Positions 50,833 through 60,280 of a DNA stretch of 64,000 bases are shown piece by piece. The position numbers were made by a program, and so were the translations under genes. The stretch is taken from contig NZ_CP155792.1 in NCBI RefSeq assembly GCF_039729015.1, positions 2,008,001 through 2,072,000 of the forward strand, given 5' to 3'. The stretch's first letter is position 1. Each line of letters begins with the position of its first letter. The notes beneath the pieces are model-generated. The model was not told the origin of the DNA and searched no databases. It was given only the letters and a program-made list of their open reading frames with translations. The DNA comes from Blastococcus sp. HT6-30. Lineage in GTDB: Bacteria > Actinomycetota > Actinomycetes > Mycobacteriales > Geodermatophilaceae.

Positions 50833-52076
50833 GGCTTGACTCCCGACCAGATCGTCACAGGCATGGCCGCCTTCCACCCGGTGAAGCCGCCCACCGGTGT
50901 GCCGTGGGCGACGCCGAGCCGCACCAGCTCGCCACCGCAGCGCGCGTACCGGTCGGCGAGCACCGCCTCGCTCTCCAGCGTGACGGCGTTGACCACCAGC
51001 CGGCCACCGGCGGGCAGGGCGTCCCAGCAGGCGTCGAGCACGCCGGGCGCCGTGGCGCCGCCCCCGACGAAGACCGCGTCCGGGGCGGGCAGCCCGGCCA
51101 GGGCCTCCGGCGCCCGCCCCTCCACCACGTCCAGGCCGGGTACGCCGAGCCGGACGGCGTTGCGGCGCACCCGCGCGGCGCGGTCCGGGTGGGCCTCGAT
51201 CGCCACCGCGCGGCAGGACGGGTGGGTGCGCAGCCACTCGATCCCGATGGACCCGGCGCCCGCGCCGACGTCCCAGAGCAGCTGCCCGGGCAGCGGGGCC
51301 AGGCGGGCCAGGGTCACCGCGCGCACGTCCCGCTTGGTCAGCTGGCCGTCGTGCTCGTAGGCGTCGTCGGGCAGCCCGGGAACGGTCGGCAGCGGCACGG
51401 TGCCGGGGTCGGCCACCACCTCCACGGCGGTGATCACCAGCGGATCGGTCTCCGGGTGCGGCCAGCCGGCCGCCGTACCGGTGAACGCGCGCTCGCCGGG
51501 CCCGCCCAGCTGGGCCAGCGCGGTGAGCCGGCTGCCGCCGGAGCCGAGCGAGGCGAGCAGGGCCGCCACGGCCGCGGGCGTGCCCGTGTCGGAGCCGAGC
51601 ACCAGCAGCCGGCGCCCCGGCGTCGCGTGCGGCGCGACGAGCTCCACCGGACGTCCCACGACGGAGACCACCTGCGTCTCCTCGACCGCCCAGCCGAGCC
51701 GGGCGCACGCCAGCGTCACCGACGACGGGTGCGGGACGACGTCGACCGCGCCCGGGCCCAGCAGCCGGACCAGCGACGTGCCGATCCCCGAGAGCATCGG
51801 GTCGCCGCTGGCTAGCACCACGACCCGGCGGCCCGGGTGCGCAGCGGGGAGCGCCCGCAGCGCGGGGGCCACCGGCGAGGGCCAGGGCACCCGCTCGGCG
51901 GCCGCCCCGGGCGGCACCAGCGCCAGCTGCCGGGCGCTCCCGCGCAGCACATCGGCGGCCTCGATCGACCGGCGCGCGGCCGGGGACAGGCCGTCCCAGC
52001 CGTCGGCGCCGATGCCGACGACCACGACCGGGGACGCGGTCGTCGCCGGGGACGGTCCGGGGGCGGCGGCAGGCAC
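50829..52076 (-). CDS. cobL: Precorrin-6Y C5,15-methyltransferase (decarboxylating) CobL
   Basis: 415 residues. An N-terminal CbiE-type methylase (V-V-G-I-G-A-D-G-W-D-G-L) with S-G-D-P-M-L-S-G-I-G is joined to a C-terminal CbiT-type Rossmann methyltransferase from about 240 (L-T-K-R-D-V-R-A-V-T, L-L-W-D-V-G-A-G-A-G-S-I-G). It methylates C5 and C15 and decarboxylates the C12 acetate. GTG 52076. First gene of the cobL-cobM pair. Confidence 0.95.
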   Translation of the reverse strand: MPAAAPGPSPATTASPVVVVGIGADGWDGLSPAARRSIEAADVLRGSARQLALVPPGAAAERVPWPSPVAPALRALPAAHPGRRVVVLASGDPMLSGIGTSLVRLLGPGAVDVVPHPSSVTLACARLGWAVEETQVVSVVGRPVELVAPHATPGRRLLVLGSDTGTPAAVAALLASLGSGGSRLTALAQLGGPGERAFTGTAAGWPHPETDPLVITAVEVVADPGTVPLPTVPGLPDDAYEHDGQLTKRDVRAVTLARLAPLPGQLLWDVGAGAGSIGIEWLRTHPSCRAVAIEAHPDRAARVRRNAVRLGVPGLDVVEGRAPEALAGLPAPDAVFVGGGATAPGVLDACWDALPAGGRLVVNAVTLESEAVLADRYARCGGELVRLGVAHGTPVGGFTGWKAAMPVTIWSGVKP

Positions 52077-52119
52077 ATCGGCAGATCCTAGGGACGACGC
52101 CCGGACGGTGGCAGGGAGA

Positions 52120-53181
52120 TCAGGCCCAGCGGCGCAGCAGCCGAGCGATGAGCGGCGCGCTGAGCAGCATGACGAACAGCCGCAGCAGCTGGACGGCGAG
52201 AACGAACGTGGTGTCGGCGCCCGTGGAGGTCGCCGTCACGAGGACGGCGTTCATGCCGCCCGGCGTGGTGGCCAGGTAGCCGTCGAGCGGGCTGACGCCG
52301 GTCGCCGCGGCGAGGGCCACACCGAGGCCGGCGCACGCCACGCTGAGCACGACCAGCACCGCGAGTGCCAGCGGCAGGACCTCCCTGACCATGCGCAGGC
52401 TGGCCCGCGTGAAGTTCAGTCCCACCAGCAGGCCGACCACGAGGAACGCGAGCTCGGCCAGCGGAAAGGGCACGCCGGCCCCACCGGACAGACCGCCCAG
52501 GTCCAGCGCGGCGGCCACGAGCATCGGGCCGAGCAACGAGGCGACCGGCAGACGCAGCAGCGTCGCCGCGGCGGTGCCGACCACCCCGCACACCGCCGTG
52601 AACCCCAGCTCCGTCCACCATCCGGGGGCCGTGACCGCACCGATCCCGGGGCCGCCCACGGGGTCCGCGGAGAACACCAGGAGCGCCACGGCGGGCAGCG
52701 TCAGCACGATCAGCAGTACCCGGAGGTACTGCAGAACCGCCACCATCCGCTCGTCCGCGCCGAGCTCGCGGGCCATCAGCGTGATCCCGGAGGCCCCACC
52801 GGCCACCATCGAGAAGGCACCGGTCACCCGGCTGATGCCCCGGCGCAGCGCCATGAGCTGCCCGGCCACCAGGCTGAGGACCAGGGTCGCGACCGTGACC
52901 AGCAGGACCGGCAGCCAGTCCGAGGCAATGGCCACCACGGTGTCCATCTGCACCAACGTGCCCACCTTGACGCCGATGACCACCTGGGCGGCAGTCGTCG
53001 CGTGCTGCGGGAGGGTCAGCTTGCGCGGGACCGCGAGCGCGCGGGCGAGCCCCACCAACAGGCCGGCGAACAGCGGCGGCGAGGGCACCCCCAGGGCCTC
53101 GAAGCCGAGGATGACGAGGACGCCGAGGACCAGGATGGCGAGCAGGTCCACGGACCGCAGCCATGCATCCCGCGCTCCCAC
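52120..53181 (-). CDS. AbrB-family (PF05145) integral membrane protein
   Basis: 353 residues with about ten helices. Duplicated P-S-P-P-L-F-A-G-L-L-V-G and P-V-A-S-L-L-G-P-M-L-V-A motifs plus T-P-G-G-M-N-A-V-L-V mark the AbrB/putative ammonia-monooxygenase membrane family, despite the regulator-like name. Substrate unknown. It lies 43 bases upstream of cobL on the same strand. GTG 53181 is the start. The 225 bases to the cobalamin riboswitch (53182-53406) are a divergent promoter region without a visible gene. Confidence 0.82.
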   Translation of the reverse strand: MGARDAWLRSVDLLAILVLGVLVILGFEALGVPSPPLFAGLLVGLARALAVPRKLTLPQHATTAAQVVIGVKVGTLVQMDTVVAIASDWLPVLLVTVATLVLSLVAGQLMALRRGISRVTGAFSMVAGGASGITLMARELGADERMVAVLQYLRVLLIVLTLPAVALLVFSADPVGGPGIGAVTAPGWWTELGFTAVCGVVGTAAATLLRLPVASLLGPMLVAAALDLGGLSGGAGVPFPLAELAFLVVGLLVGLNFTRASLRMVREVLPLALAVLVVLSVACAGLGVALAAATGVSPLDGYLATTPGGMNAVLVTATSTGADTTFVLAVQLLRLFVMLLSAPLIARLLRRWA

Positions 53182-53406
53182 ACCGGCTCCCGTCGTCGTC
53201 CGGGATCATTCTCCGTCCGCAGGGCCCGTAGGGGCAGAGACTCGGGTCACACGTCGGTGACGGGTCCGACCTCCGCGACGTCGGCGACGCGTGGATCTGC
53301 GGCCGGGGCGTCCGGTGGATCACCGCCGCGAAGACCGTCCCGGTCGTCGAGCGACGGGCCGCCTGTCGGGGCGTCGTGCACTCGTGGTCTCATGACCACT
53401 GCCACG

Positions 53407-53555
53407 CGACGGCAGCGGAGGAAGCCCGGTGAGATTCCGGCGCGGTCCCGCCACTGTGACCGGGGAGTCCGTCCCCAGCGAAGGCCACTGCTCCCTCGGG
53501 GGCGGGAAGGCCGGGGACGGACGTCGAGCCGGGAGCCAGGAGACTCCAGCCGTCG
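53407..53555 (+). promoter_or_regulatory. Cobalamin riboswitch upstream of the chelatase-cob-cbi operon
   Basis: P1 is CGACGGC (53407-53413) with GCCGTCG (53549-53555). Between lie GGAGGAAGCCCGGTGAGATT, GCGGTCCCGCCACTGTGACC, a GGGGAGTCCGTCCCC arm and the GGAGCCAGGAGACTCC box, all in canonical order. It controls eight downstream genes, including cobalt uptake, so B12 shuts the operon. Confidence 0.95.
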
Positions 53556-53592
53556 TCCCTGCCACCTCCGGGCGTGGACACCCGGGGAGAGG

Positions 53593-53622
53593 ATGCGCGC
53601 CATGCTCGGGTACCCCGCATGA
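53593..53622 (+). CDS. Possible 9-residue leader peptide coupled to the chelatase gene
   Basis: ATG 53593 to TGA 53622 would encode M-R-A-M-L-G-Y-P-A, and its TGA overlaps the chelatase ATG as ATGA. A GGGGAGAGG ribosome site lies directly upstream and would also serve an internal ATG at 53602. With the riboswitch just before it, coupled translation is plausible, but chance cannot be excluded for so short a frame. Confidence 0.3.
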   Translation: MRAMLGYPA

Positions 53623-55718
53623 GCTTTCCCTTCACCGCCGTCGTCGGCATGGACGACCTGCGCCTGGCGCTGCTGCTGAACGCCGTCTCCCCCGCCGTCG
53701 GCGGCGTGCTGGTGCGCGGTGAGAAGGGCACTGCGAAGTCGACCAGCGTGCGCGCGCTGGCCGCCGTTCTGCCCCCGGTGGCGGTGGTGGCCGGCTGCCG
53801 GTTCGGCTGCGACCCGGCCGCGCCCGACCCCACGTGCCCCGACGGCCCGCACGAGGCCGGCGCCGCCGCCCGCAGCCGCCCGGCGCGGCTGGTCGAGCTG
53901 CCGGTCGGCGCCTCGGAGGACCGGCTGGTCGGCTCCCTGGACCTCGAGCGGGCGCTCACCGAGGGCGTGAAGGCCTACGAGCCCGGGCTGCTGGCCGCCG
54001 CCCACCGCGGGGTGCTCTACGTCGACGAGGTCAACCTGCTGCACGACCACCTGGTCGACCTGCTGCTCGACGCCGCCGCGCTGGGCACCGCCTACGTCGA
54101 GCGGGAGGGCATCTCGGTGCGGCACGCCGCCCGCTTCCTGCTCGTCGGCACGATGAATCCCGAGGAGGGCGAGCTCCGCCCCCAGCTGCTCGACCGCTTC
54201 GGGCTGACCGTGGAGGTCGCCGCGCCGCGCGACCCGGCCGTGCGCGCGGAGGTCGTCCGCCGCCGGTTCGCCTCCGACGCCGACCCGGCCGGGTTCGCCG
54301 CGGCATGGGCGGACGACGAGACCGCGCTGGCCGAGCGGATCGCCGCCGCCCGCGCCCGCCTGCCGCACGTCGTGCTCTCCGACGGTGCGCTGCGCCAGGT
54401 CACCGCCGTCTGCGCCGCCTTCGACGTCGACGGGCTGCGGGCCGACCTGGTCACCGCCCGCGCCGCCATCGCGCACGCCGCCTGGTGCGGGCGCGACGAG
54501 GTCACCGAGGACGACGTCCGCGTCGCCGCCCGGCTCGCGCTGCCGCACCGCCGGCGGCGCAACCCGTTCGACGCTCCCGGCCTCGACGACGACACCCTCG
54601 ACCAGGCGCTCAGCGACTCCCGCCCCGACGACGGCCCCGACGACGAGCCGCCGACCGACGGCCCCGACGGCGGCGGCCCCGACGACGGCGGCGCGGGCCC
54701 CGGCGACGCAACCGGCGGCCCGGACCAGGGCGGCCCGGACCCAGGCAAAGGAAGCAATACCTACGGATCCGGCCCCGAGGCGCAGGTAACGGATCCAATG
54801 CCCGGCGACGGCGAGGACGCGGGCGAGCCGCCGCCCTCGCCGCGCGGCGAGGGCGGCGGCCAGGCCGAGGCGGCGCCCGCTCCCGAGCGCTCCGCCGTCA
54901 CCCCGGCGGACCCGTTCCGCACCCGCCGGCTGGAGGTTCCCGGCATCGGCGCGGGGGCGGCCGGGCGCCGCTCCCGCGCCCGGGCCGAGCGCGGCCGGGT
55001 GGTGGGCTCGACCCACCCGGCCGGCGCCGTCACCCGGCTGCACCTGCCCGCCACCGTGCTCGCCGCCGCCCCGCACCAGCTGGCCCGCGGCCGCACCGGC
55101 CCGGGGCTGCGAGTCGTCCGGGACGACCTGCGCCAGGCCACGCTCGAGGGGCGCGAGGGCAACCTCGTCCTCTTCGTCGTCGACGCCAGCGGTTCCATGG
55201 GCTCCCGGGCCCGGATGACGGCGGTGAAGGGCGCGGTCCTCTCCCTGCTCCTCGACGCCTACCAGCGCCGGGACAAGGTCGGCCTGATCACCTTCCGCGG
55301 GGCCGGCGCCGAGCTGGCCCTGCCGCCCACCTGGTCGGTGGAGGCCGCCGCCGCGCGGCTGACCGGGCTGCCCACCGGCGGGCGCACGCCGCTGGCCGCC
55401 GGGCTGCTGCGCGCCGCCGAGGTGCTCCGGGTGGAGCGGGTGCGCGATCCGCGCCGCCGGCCGCTGCTCGTCGTCGTCACCGACGGCCGGGCCACCGGGG
55501 CGCGCGGGGGCGATCACCTGGGCGACGCCCGCCGGGCGGCCGGCCTCCTCGCGGCGGCGGACGTCGCCGCCGTGGTCGTCGACTGCGAGTCCGGGCCGGT
55601 GCGGCTCGGGCTGGCCGGCGGGCTCGGGGCCGCCCTCGGCGCGCAGACGCTGCGCCTGGAGGAACTGGCCGCGGACTCGCTGGCGGCGACCGTCCGCAGC
55701 GCCCGGGCGGCGGCCTGA
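53619..55718 (+). CDS. Fused AAA+/VWA cobaltochelatase subunit (ChlI-ChlD type)
   Basis: 699 residues. The AAA+ part has Walker A G-E-K-G-T-A-K-S near 34-41, Walker B L-Y-V-D-E-V-N-L-L and L-V-G-T-M-N-P-E-E-G-E. An acidic Asp/Gly/Pro linker spans about 320-430. The C-terminal VWA domain has a MIDAS V-D-A-S-G-S-M-G near 520 and T-D-G-R-A-T. This actinobacterial fusion replaces separate CobS and CobT and powers CobN. ATG 53619 overlaps the tiny upstream frame. Confidence 0.92.
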   Translation: MSFPFTAVVGMDDLRLALLLNAVSPAVGGVLVRGEKGTAKSTSVRALAAVLPPVAVVAGCRFGCDPAAPDPTCPDGPHEAGAAARSRPARLVELPVGASEDRLVGSLDLERALTEGVKAYEPGLLAAAHRGVLYVDEVNLLHDHLVDLLLDAAALGTAYVEREGISVRHAARFLLVGTMNPEEGELRPQLLDRFGLTVEVAAPRDPAVRAEVVRRRFASDADPAGFAAAWADDETALAERIAAARARLPHVVLSDGALRQVTAVCAAFDVDGLRADLVTARAAIAHAAWCGRDEVTEDDVRVAARLALPHRRRRNPFDAPGLDDDTLDQALSDSRPDDGPDDEPPTDGPDGGGPDDGGAGPGDATGGPDQGGPDPGKGSNTYGSGPEAQVTDPMPGDGEDAGEPPPSPRGEGGGQAEAAPAPERSAVTPADPFRTRRLEVPGIGAGAAGRRSRARAERGRVVGSTHPAGAVTRLHLPATVLAAAPHQLARGRTGPGLRVVRDDLRQATLEGREGNLVLFVVDASGSMGSRARMTAVKGAVLSLLLDAYQRRDKVGLITFRGAGAELALPPTWSVEAAAARLTGLPTGGRTPLAAGLLRAAEVLRVERVRDPRRRPLLVVVTDGRATGARGGDHLGDARRAAGLLAAADVAAVVVDCESGPVRLGLAGGLGAALGAQTLRLEELAADSLAATVRSARAAA

Positions 55719-56332
55719 TGCCCCGGGGACAGGTCGAGGTCGTCCCCGCCGACGGGCTGACCACGCGGCAGCGGCGCAACCGCCCCCTGCTCGCCGTGCA
55801 CACGGGCGAGATGAAGGGGAAGTCCACCGCCGCCTTCGGCATGGCGATGCGGGCGTGGAACCAGGGCTGGTCGATCGCGGTCTACCAGTTCGTCAAGAGC
55901 GCGAAGTGGAAGGTCGGCGAGGAGAACGCGCTGACCGCCCTGGGCCGGCTGCACGAGCAGACCGGCGAGGGCGGCCCCGTGGTCTGGCACAAGATGGGGT
56001 CGGGCTGGAGCTGGTCGCGCCGCCAGGGCACCGAGGTCGACCACGCCGCCGACGCCGCCGAGGGCTGGGCGCAGATCCGGCGCGACCTCGCCGCCGAGGC
56101 GCACCGGTTCTACGTGCTCGACGAGTTCACCTACCCGCTGAAGTGGGGCTGGGTCGACGTCGACGAGGTGGTGCAGACCCTGGTGAACCGGCCGGGCAAC
56201 CAGCACGTCGTCATCACCGGGCGTGACGCTCCTCCGGCGCTCGTCGAGGCCGCCGACCTGGTCGTGGAGATGACCAAGGTCAAGCACCCGATGGACGCCG
56301 GCCAGAAGGGCCAGCGGGGCATCGAATGGTGA
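55718..56332 (+). CDS. cobO: Cob(I)yrinic acid a,c-diamide adenosyltransferase CobO
   Basis: 204 residues. P-loop G-E-M-K-G-K-S-T-A-A-F-G near 29-40, F-V-K-S-A-K-W-K-V-G-E, L-D-E-F-T-Y-P-L and V-I-T-G-R-D-A-P-P. It adenosylates the reduced corrinoid. ATG 55718 is embedded in the preceding stop (TGATG), a one-base overlap. Confidence 0.95.
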   Translation: MPRGQVEVVPADGLTTRQRRNRPLLAVHTGEMKGKSTAAFGMAMRAWNQGWSIAVYQFVKSAKWKVGEENALTALGRLHEQTGEGGPVVWHKMGSGWSWSRRQGTEVDHAADAAEGWAQIRRDLAAEAHRFYVLDEFTYPLKWGWVDVDEVVQTLVNRPGNQHVVITGRDAPPALVEAADLVVEMTKVKHPMDAGQKGQRGIEW

Positions 56333-57720
56333 CGGTCCCGAGAGTGGTGGTCGCCGCGCCGAGCAGCAACGCGGGGAAGACCTCGATCGCCACCGGGCTG
56401 ATCGCCGCCCTGACCGCGCGGGGGCTGACCGTCTCCCCGCACAAGGTCGGCCCCGACTACATCGATCCCGGCTACCACGGCCTCGCCGCCGGCCGGCCCG
56501 GGCGCAACCTCGACCCCTGGCTGGTCGGTGAGGAGCGGATCGCCCCGCTGTTCCTGCGCGGCGCCGTGCACCCGCAGCCCGCCGACGTCGCCGTCGTGGA
56601 AGGCGTGATGGGCCTGTTCGACGGCGCCGCGCACCCCTCGGTCGAGCCGGGGTACGCCTCGACCGCGCACGTCGCCCGGCTGCTGCGGGCCCCGGTGGTC
56701 CTGGTCGTCGACGCCGCTTCGCAGGCGCACAGCGTCGCGGCGCTCGTGCACGGGTTCGCCACCTTCGACCCGTCGGTGCGCCTCGGCGGGGTGGTCCTCA
56801 ACCGCGTGGGCACCGACCGGCACGAGACGATCCTGCGGGAGGCGCTGGGCGCGGCCGGCGTGCCCGTGCTCGGCGCCGTCCGCCGGGACGACCGGCTGCA
56901 CACGCCCTCGCGCCACCTCGGGCTGGTGCCCGCCGCCGAGCGGTCGGCCGCGGCGGTGGACACGGTGCGCCGGCTCGGCGAGGTCGTCGCCGGCAGCGTG
57001 GACCTGGCCGCCGTCCTGGCGCTGGCCCGCACCGCTCCCCCGCTGGACGCGGCTGCCTGGAACCCGACCGTCGAGGTCCCACCGGTCGCCGGCCGCCCGC
57101 GCATCGCGGTCGCCGGCGGGCCAGCGTTCACCTTCGGCTACGCGGAGAACACCGAGCTGCTCGAGGCCGCCGGCGCCGAGGTGGTGACCGTCGACCCGCT
57201 GCGCGACGAGACCCTTCCCGAGGGCACCGCCGGGCTGGTGGTCGGCGGCGGGTTCCCGGAGGTGCACGCCGCCGACCTGTCGGCGAACGGGGCGCTGCGG
57301 GCCGACGTGGCCGCGCTCGCCGCCCGGGGTGCGCCGATCGCCGCCGAGTGCGCCGGGCTGCTGTACCTGGCCCGCGAGCTCGACGGCGTCCCCATGTGCG
57401 GAGTCCTCGACGTGGCGACGGCGATGGGCGGGCGGCTCACGCTGGGCTACCGCGCGGCGGTGGCGGCCGGCGACTCCGTGCTCGCGGCGGCCGGCACCCG
57501 GGTGCGCGGCCACGAGTTCCACCGCACGACCGCCGAGCCGGGCGCGGGACCGGCCCCGGCCTGGCACTGGGCGCCCGCGGGGGCCGAGGGCTTCGTCCGG
57601 GGCGGCGTGCACGCCTCCTACCTGCACCTGAACTGGGCCGGCTCGCCCTCGCTGGCCGGCCGCTTCGTCACCGCCTGCGCCACGGCCGACCGATCGGAGC
57701 ACGCCCGTGCACATCGCTGA
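56326..57720 (+). CDS. cobB: Cobyrinate/hydrogenobyrinate a,c-diamide synthase CobB
   Basis: 464 residues. P-loop [10 protein letters not shown] near 10-19, [12 protein letters not shown] and E-G-V-M-G-L-F-D-G belong to the synthetase domain. The C-terminal triad-type glutaminase domain has A-E-C-A-G-L-L-Y near 345, and H-A-S-Y-L-H-L near the end. It amidates the a and c carboxylates with glutamine and ATP. It overlaps cobO by 7 bases. Confidence 0.95.
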   Translation: MVTVPRVVVAAPSSNAGKTSIATGLIAALTARGLTVSPHKVGPDYIDPGYHGLAAGRPGRNLDPWLVGEERIAPLFLRGAVHPQPADVAVVEGVMGLFDGAAHPSVEPGYASTAHVARLLRAPVVLVVDAASQAHSVAALVHGFATFDPSVRLGGVVLNRVGTDRHETILREALGAAGVPVLGAVRRDDRLHTPSRHLGLVPAAERSAAAVDTVRRLGEVVAGSVDLAAVLALARTAPPLDAAAWNPTVEVPPVAGRPRIAVAGGPAFTFGYAENTELLEAAGAEVVTVDPLRDETLPEGTAGLVVGGGFPEVHAADLSANGALRADVAALAARGAPIAAECAGLLYLARELDGVPMCGVLDVATAMGGRLTLGYRAAVAAGDSVLAAAGTRVRGHEFHRTTAEPGAGPAPAWHWAPAGAEGFVRGGVHASYLHLNWAGSPSLAGRFVTACATADRSEHARAHR

Positions 57721-58399
57721 AGGTTTTCTGCCGGCCGGGCACGCCCTGGGCTGGACGCTCGCCGCGGCGCCGTTCGTCGCGTACGGGGCCCGCGCCGTGG
57801 TCACGGAGGTGCGCGAGAACCCGGAGTCCACCCTGCTGCTGGGCGCCGCGGGCGCGTTCACCTTCGTGCTGAGCGCGATCAAGCTGCCCTCGATCACCGG
57901 CAGCTCCAGCCACCCGACCGGGACCGGGCCGGGCGCGATCCTCTTCCGGCCCCCGGTGATGGCGCTGCTCGGCACCGTCGTCCTGCTGTTCCAGGCGCTG
58001 CTGCTCGCCCACGGCGGGCTCACCACCCTGGGGGCGAACGCCTTCGCCTTCGCGGTGGTCGGCCCGTGGACCGGCTACCTGGTCTACCGGCTGGCCCGCT
58101 CGGTGGGGACCGGTCTGCTGCCCGCGGTTTTCGCCGGAGTCGCGCTGGCCGACCTCGCCACCTACGTCACCACGTCGCTGCAGCTGGCGCTGGCGTTCCC
58201 CGATGCGAGCACCGGCGTCGCGGGCGCCCTGGTCAAGTTCCTCGGCGTCTTCGCCGTCACCCAGATCCCGCTCGCCCTCGGCGAGGGGCTGCTCGGCGTC
58301 CTGCTGTTCCGGGTCCTCACCGTCAACGCCCGACCCGAGCTGGAGCGGCTCGGCATCCTCCGGCCCGCTCCGCTCGCCCGCACCGAGGGCGTCGCGTGA
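57707..58399 (+). CDS. cbiM: Cobalt ECF transporter S-component CbiM
   Basis: 230 residues. The start is functionally fixed: GTG 57707 gives M-H-I-A-E-G-F-L-P, the N-terminal motif whose amino group and His2 bind Co2+. Six to seven helices follow, with [16 protein letters not shown] conserved. It overlaps cobB by 14 bases. Confidence 0.95.
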   Translation: MHIAEGFLPAGHALGWTLAAAPFVAYGARAVVTEVRENPESTLLLGAAGAFTFVLSAIKLPSITGSSSHPTGTGPGAILFRPPVMALLGTVVLLFQALLLAHGGLTTLGANAFAFAVVGPWTGYLVYRLARSVGTGLLPAVFAGVALADLATYVTTSLQLALAFPDASTGVAGALVKFLGVFAVTQIPLALGEGLLGVLLFRVLTVNARPELERLGILRPAPLARTEGVA

Positions 58400-58704
58400 G
58401 CCGGCGGGCGCTGGTCAACGCGCTGCTCGTCCTCGCCGTCGTCGCGCTCTTCGCCGTTCCAGTCCTCCTCGACGGCGGCACCTCCGAGTACGGCGGCACC
58501 GACGCCGCCGTCACCGAGGAGCTGGCGGCCGACGGCTACACGCCCTGGTTCGAGTCGCTGTCCAGCCCTGCCGGTGAGGTGGAGTCGGGGCTGTTCGCCC
58601 TGCAGGCCGCGCTCGGGGGCGGCGTGCTCGGCTACGTGCTCGGCCGGCTGCGCGGTCGCCGGTCGACCGCGCAGCCCGGCCCCGCGGAGGCCGACCCCCG
58701 GTGA
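58396..58704 (+). CDS. cbiN: Cobalt ECF transporter auxiliary subunit CbiN
   Basis: 102 residues with two helices, one N-terminal ([15 protein letters not shown]) and one C-terminal ([12 protein letters not shown]). Between them is a short extracytoplasmic loop containing G-T-D-A-A-V-T-E and P-W-F-E-S-L, typical of CbiN. GTG 58396 overlaps the cbiM stop. Confidence 0.93.
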   Translation: MSRRALVNALLVLAVVALFAVPVLLDGGTSEYGGTDAAVTEELAADGYTPWFESLSSPAGEVESGLFALQAALGGGVLGYVLGRLRGRRSTAQPGPAEADPR

Positions 58705-59438
58705 CCGGCCTGGCCGTCGACGACGCGGCCTGGGCGAGCGCCTGGCGTGGCCGCGCCCCCGGCGACAAGCTCCTGCTCTGCGCGGGCCTGGTCGGGTGCG
58801 CGCTCGTGCTCCCGCCCTGGCCCGGTGCCGTCCTGGTGGCGGCGAGCGCGGTGGCGCTGGCACTGGGCCCGGCCCGCGTCCCGCCCGGCACCTTCCTCCG
58901 GGCCGTCCGGTGGCCGCTGGCGTTCATCACCGTCGGCGCGGTGACGGCGGTGGTCACCGTGGACGGCGGCGGACTGGGCTGGGCGCCCGACGCGGCGGAG
59001 CGGGCGGGACAGCTCGCCGGGCGGGCCGTCGCCGGCAGCGCCGCCGTGCTGCTGCTGGCCACCACCACCCCCATGTCCGACCTGCTGCCGCTGCTGCACC
59101 GGCTGCGCGTGCCGGCCGCCGTGGTGGAGATCGCCTCGGTCACCTACCGGCTGCTGTTCGTGCTGCTCGACAGCCTCGGCACCGTGCGGGAGGCCCAGGC
59201 CGCCCGGATGGGCTGGTCGACGCCGCGCCGCTCGTACCGCTCGGCCGGGATGCTCGCCGCCGCCGTCCTGACCCGGTCGTGGGACCGCGCCCGGCGCATG
59301 CAGGAGGGGCTGGCCGGCCGCGGCATGGAGACGGGCCTGCGGGTGCTGCCCGATGCCCGGCCGTCGTCGCGCCCCTTCCTGGTGCTGGCGGTGGCGCTCC
59401 CGGCCGCCGTCGTCGCGCTGACCCTGGTGCTGCGGTGA
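58701..59438 (+). CDS. cbiQ: Cobalt ECF transporter transmembrane T-component CbiQ
   Basis: 245 residues, four to five helices. The cytosolic coupling helices with A-A-R-M-G-W-S and [13 protein letters not shown] match the two Ala-Arg-Gly-type signatures of EcfT proteins that contact the ATPase. GTG 58701 overlaps the cbiN stop (GTGA). Confidence 0.93.
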   Translation: MTGLAVDDAAWASAWRGRAPGDKLLLCAGLVGCALVLPPWPGAVLVAASAVALALGPARVPPGTFLRAVRWPLAFITVGAVTAVVTVDGGGLGWAPDAAERAGQLAGRAVAGSAAVLLLATTTPMSDLLPLLHRLRVPAAVVEIASVTYRLLFVLLDSLGTVREAQAARMGWSTPRRSYRSAGMLAAAVLTRSWDRARRMQEGLAGRGMETGLRVLPDARPSSRPFLVLAVALPAAVVALTLVLR

Positions 59439-60280
59439 GCCACCGGACCCTCGCCGCCGCGGGCCTGGTCGCCGGTTACCCCGGCGCGGCCCCGGTGCTC
59501 GACGGCGCGGCGGTCCGCGTGCCGCCGGGGCTGCGGCTGGCGCTGCTCGGCGCCAACGGTTCGGGCAAGACCACGCTGCTGCGCTGCCTGTCCGGGGCGC
59601 TGCGGCCCGCCGCCGGCACGGTCACCGTCGACGGCGAGCCGCTCGCGCACACCCGCCGCGGCCTGCGCGCCCACCGCCAGGTGGTCCAGCTCGTGCTGCA
59701 GGACCCGGACGACCAGCTGTTCAGCGCCTCGGTCGGCCAGGACGTCTCCTTCGGCCCGCTCAACCTCGGCCTGGCCGAGGACGCCGTCCGGGCCCGCGTG
59801 GCGGAGGCGCTGGAGCTGCTGGGCGTGGCACCCCTGGCATCGCGGCCGACGCACCAGCTCTCCTACGGCGAACGCAAGCGGGTGGCGATCGCCGGTGCCG
59901 TCGCCATGCGCCCGTGCGTGCTGCTCCTCGACGAGCCGACCGCCGGGCTCGACCCGACCGCGGTGGCCGACACCCTCGCGGCGCTCGCCCGCCTGCAGGA
60001 GCACGACTCCACGGTGGTGATGAGCACCCACGACGTCGACCTGGCGCTGCGCTGGGCCGACGAGGTCGCGGTCGTGGTCGACCGGACCGTGGTCCAGGGC
60101 GCCCCCGGCACGGTCCTCGGCGACGGCGGCCTGCTCGCCCGGGCCCGGCTGTCCCGCCCGTGGGCCCTGGAGGTCGGCGCCCGGTTGCGCGACCTCGGGC
60201 TGCTCCCCGACGGTCCGCTCCCCCGCGACGCCGCGGGGCTGCTGGCCGCGCTCCCCGACCGTCCGGGGGTGCCCATGTGA
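59435..60280 (+). CDS. cbiO: Cobalt ECF transporter ATP-binding protein CbiO
   Basis: 281 residues. Walker [10 protein letters not shown] near 38-46, Q-loop L-Q-D-P-D-D-Q-L-F, signature L-S-Y-G-E-R-K-R, Walker [13 protein letters not shown], and H-loop S-T-H-D. It powers CbiMNQ cobalt uptake. GTG 59435 overlaps cbiQ; its own TGA overlaps the next GTG. Confidence 0.95.
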   Translation: MSHRTLAAAGLVAGYPGAAPVLDGAAVRVPPGLRLALLGANGSGKTTLLRCLSGALRPAAGTVTVDGEPLAHTRRGLRAHRQVVQLVLQDPDDQLFSASVGQDVSFGPLNLGLAEDAVRARVAEALELLGVAPLASRPTHQLSYGERKRVAIAGAVAMRPCVLLLDEPTAGLDPTAVADTLAALARLQEHDSTVVMSTHDVDLALRWADEVAVVVDRTVVQGAPGTVLGDGGLLARARLSRPWALEVGARLRDLGLLPDGPLPRDAAGLLAALPDRPGVPM

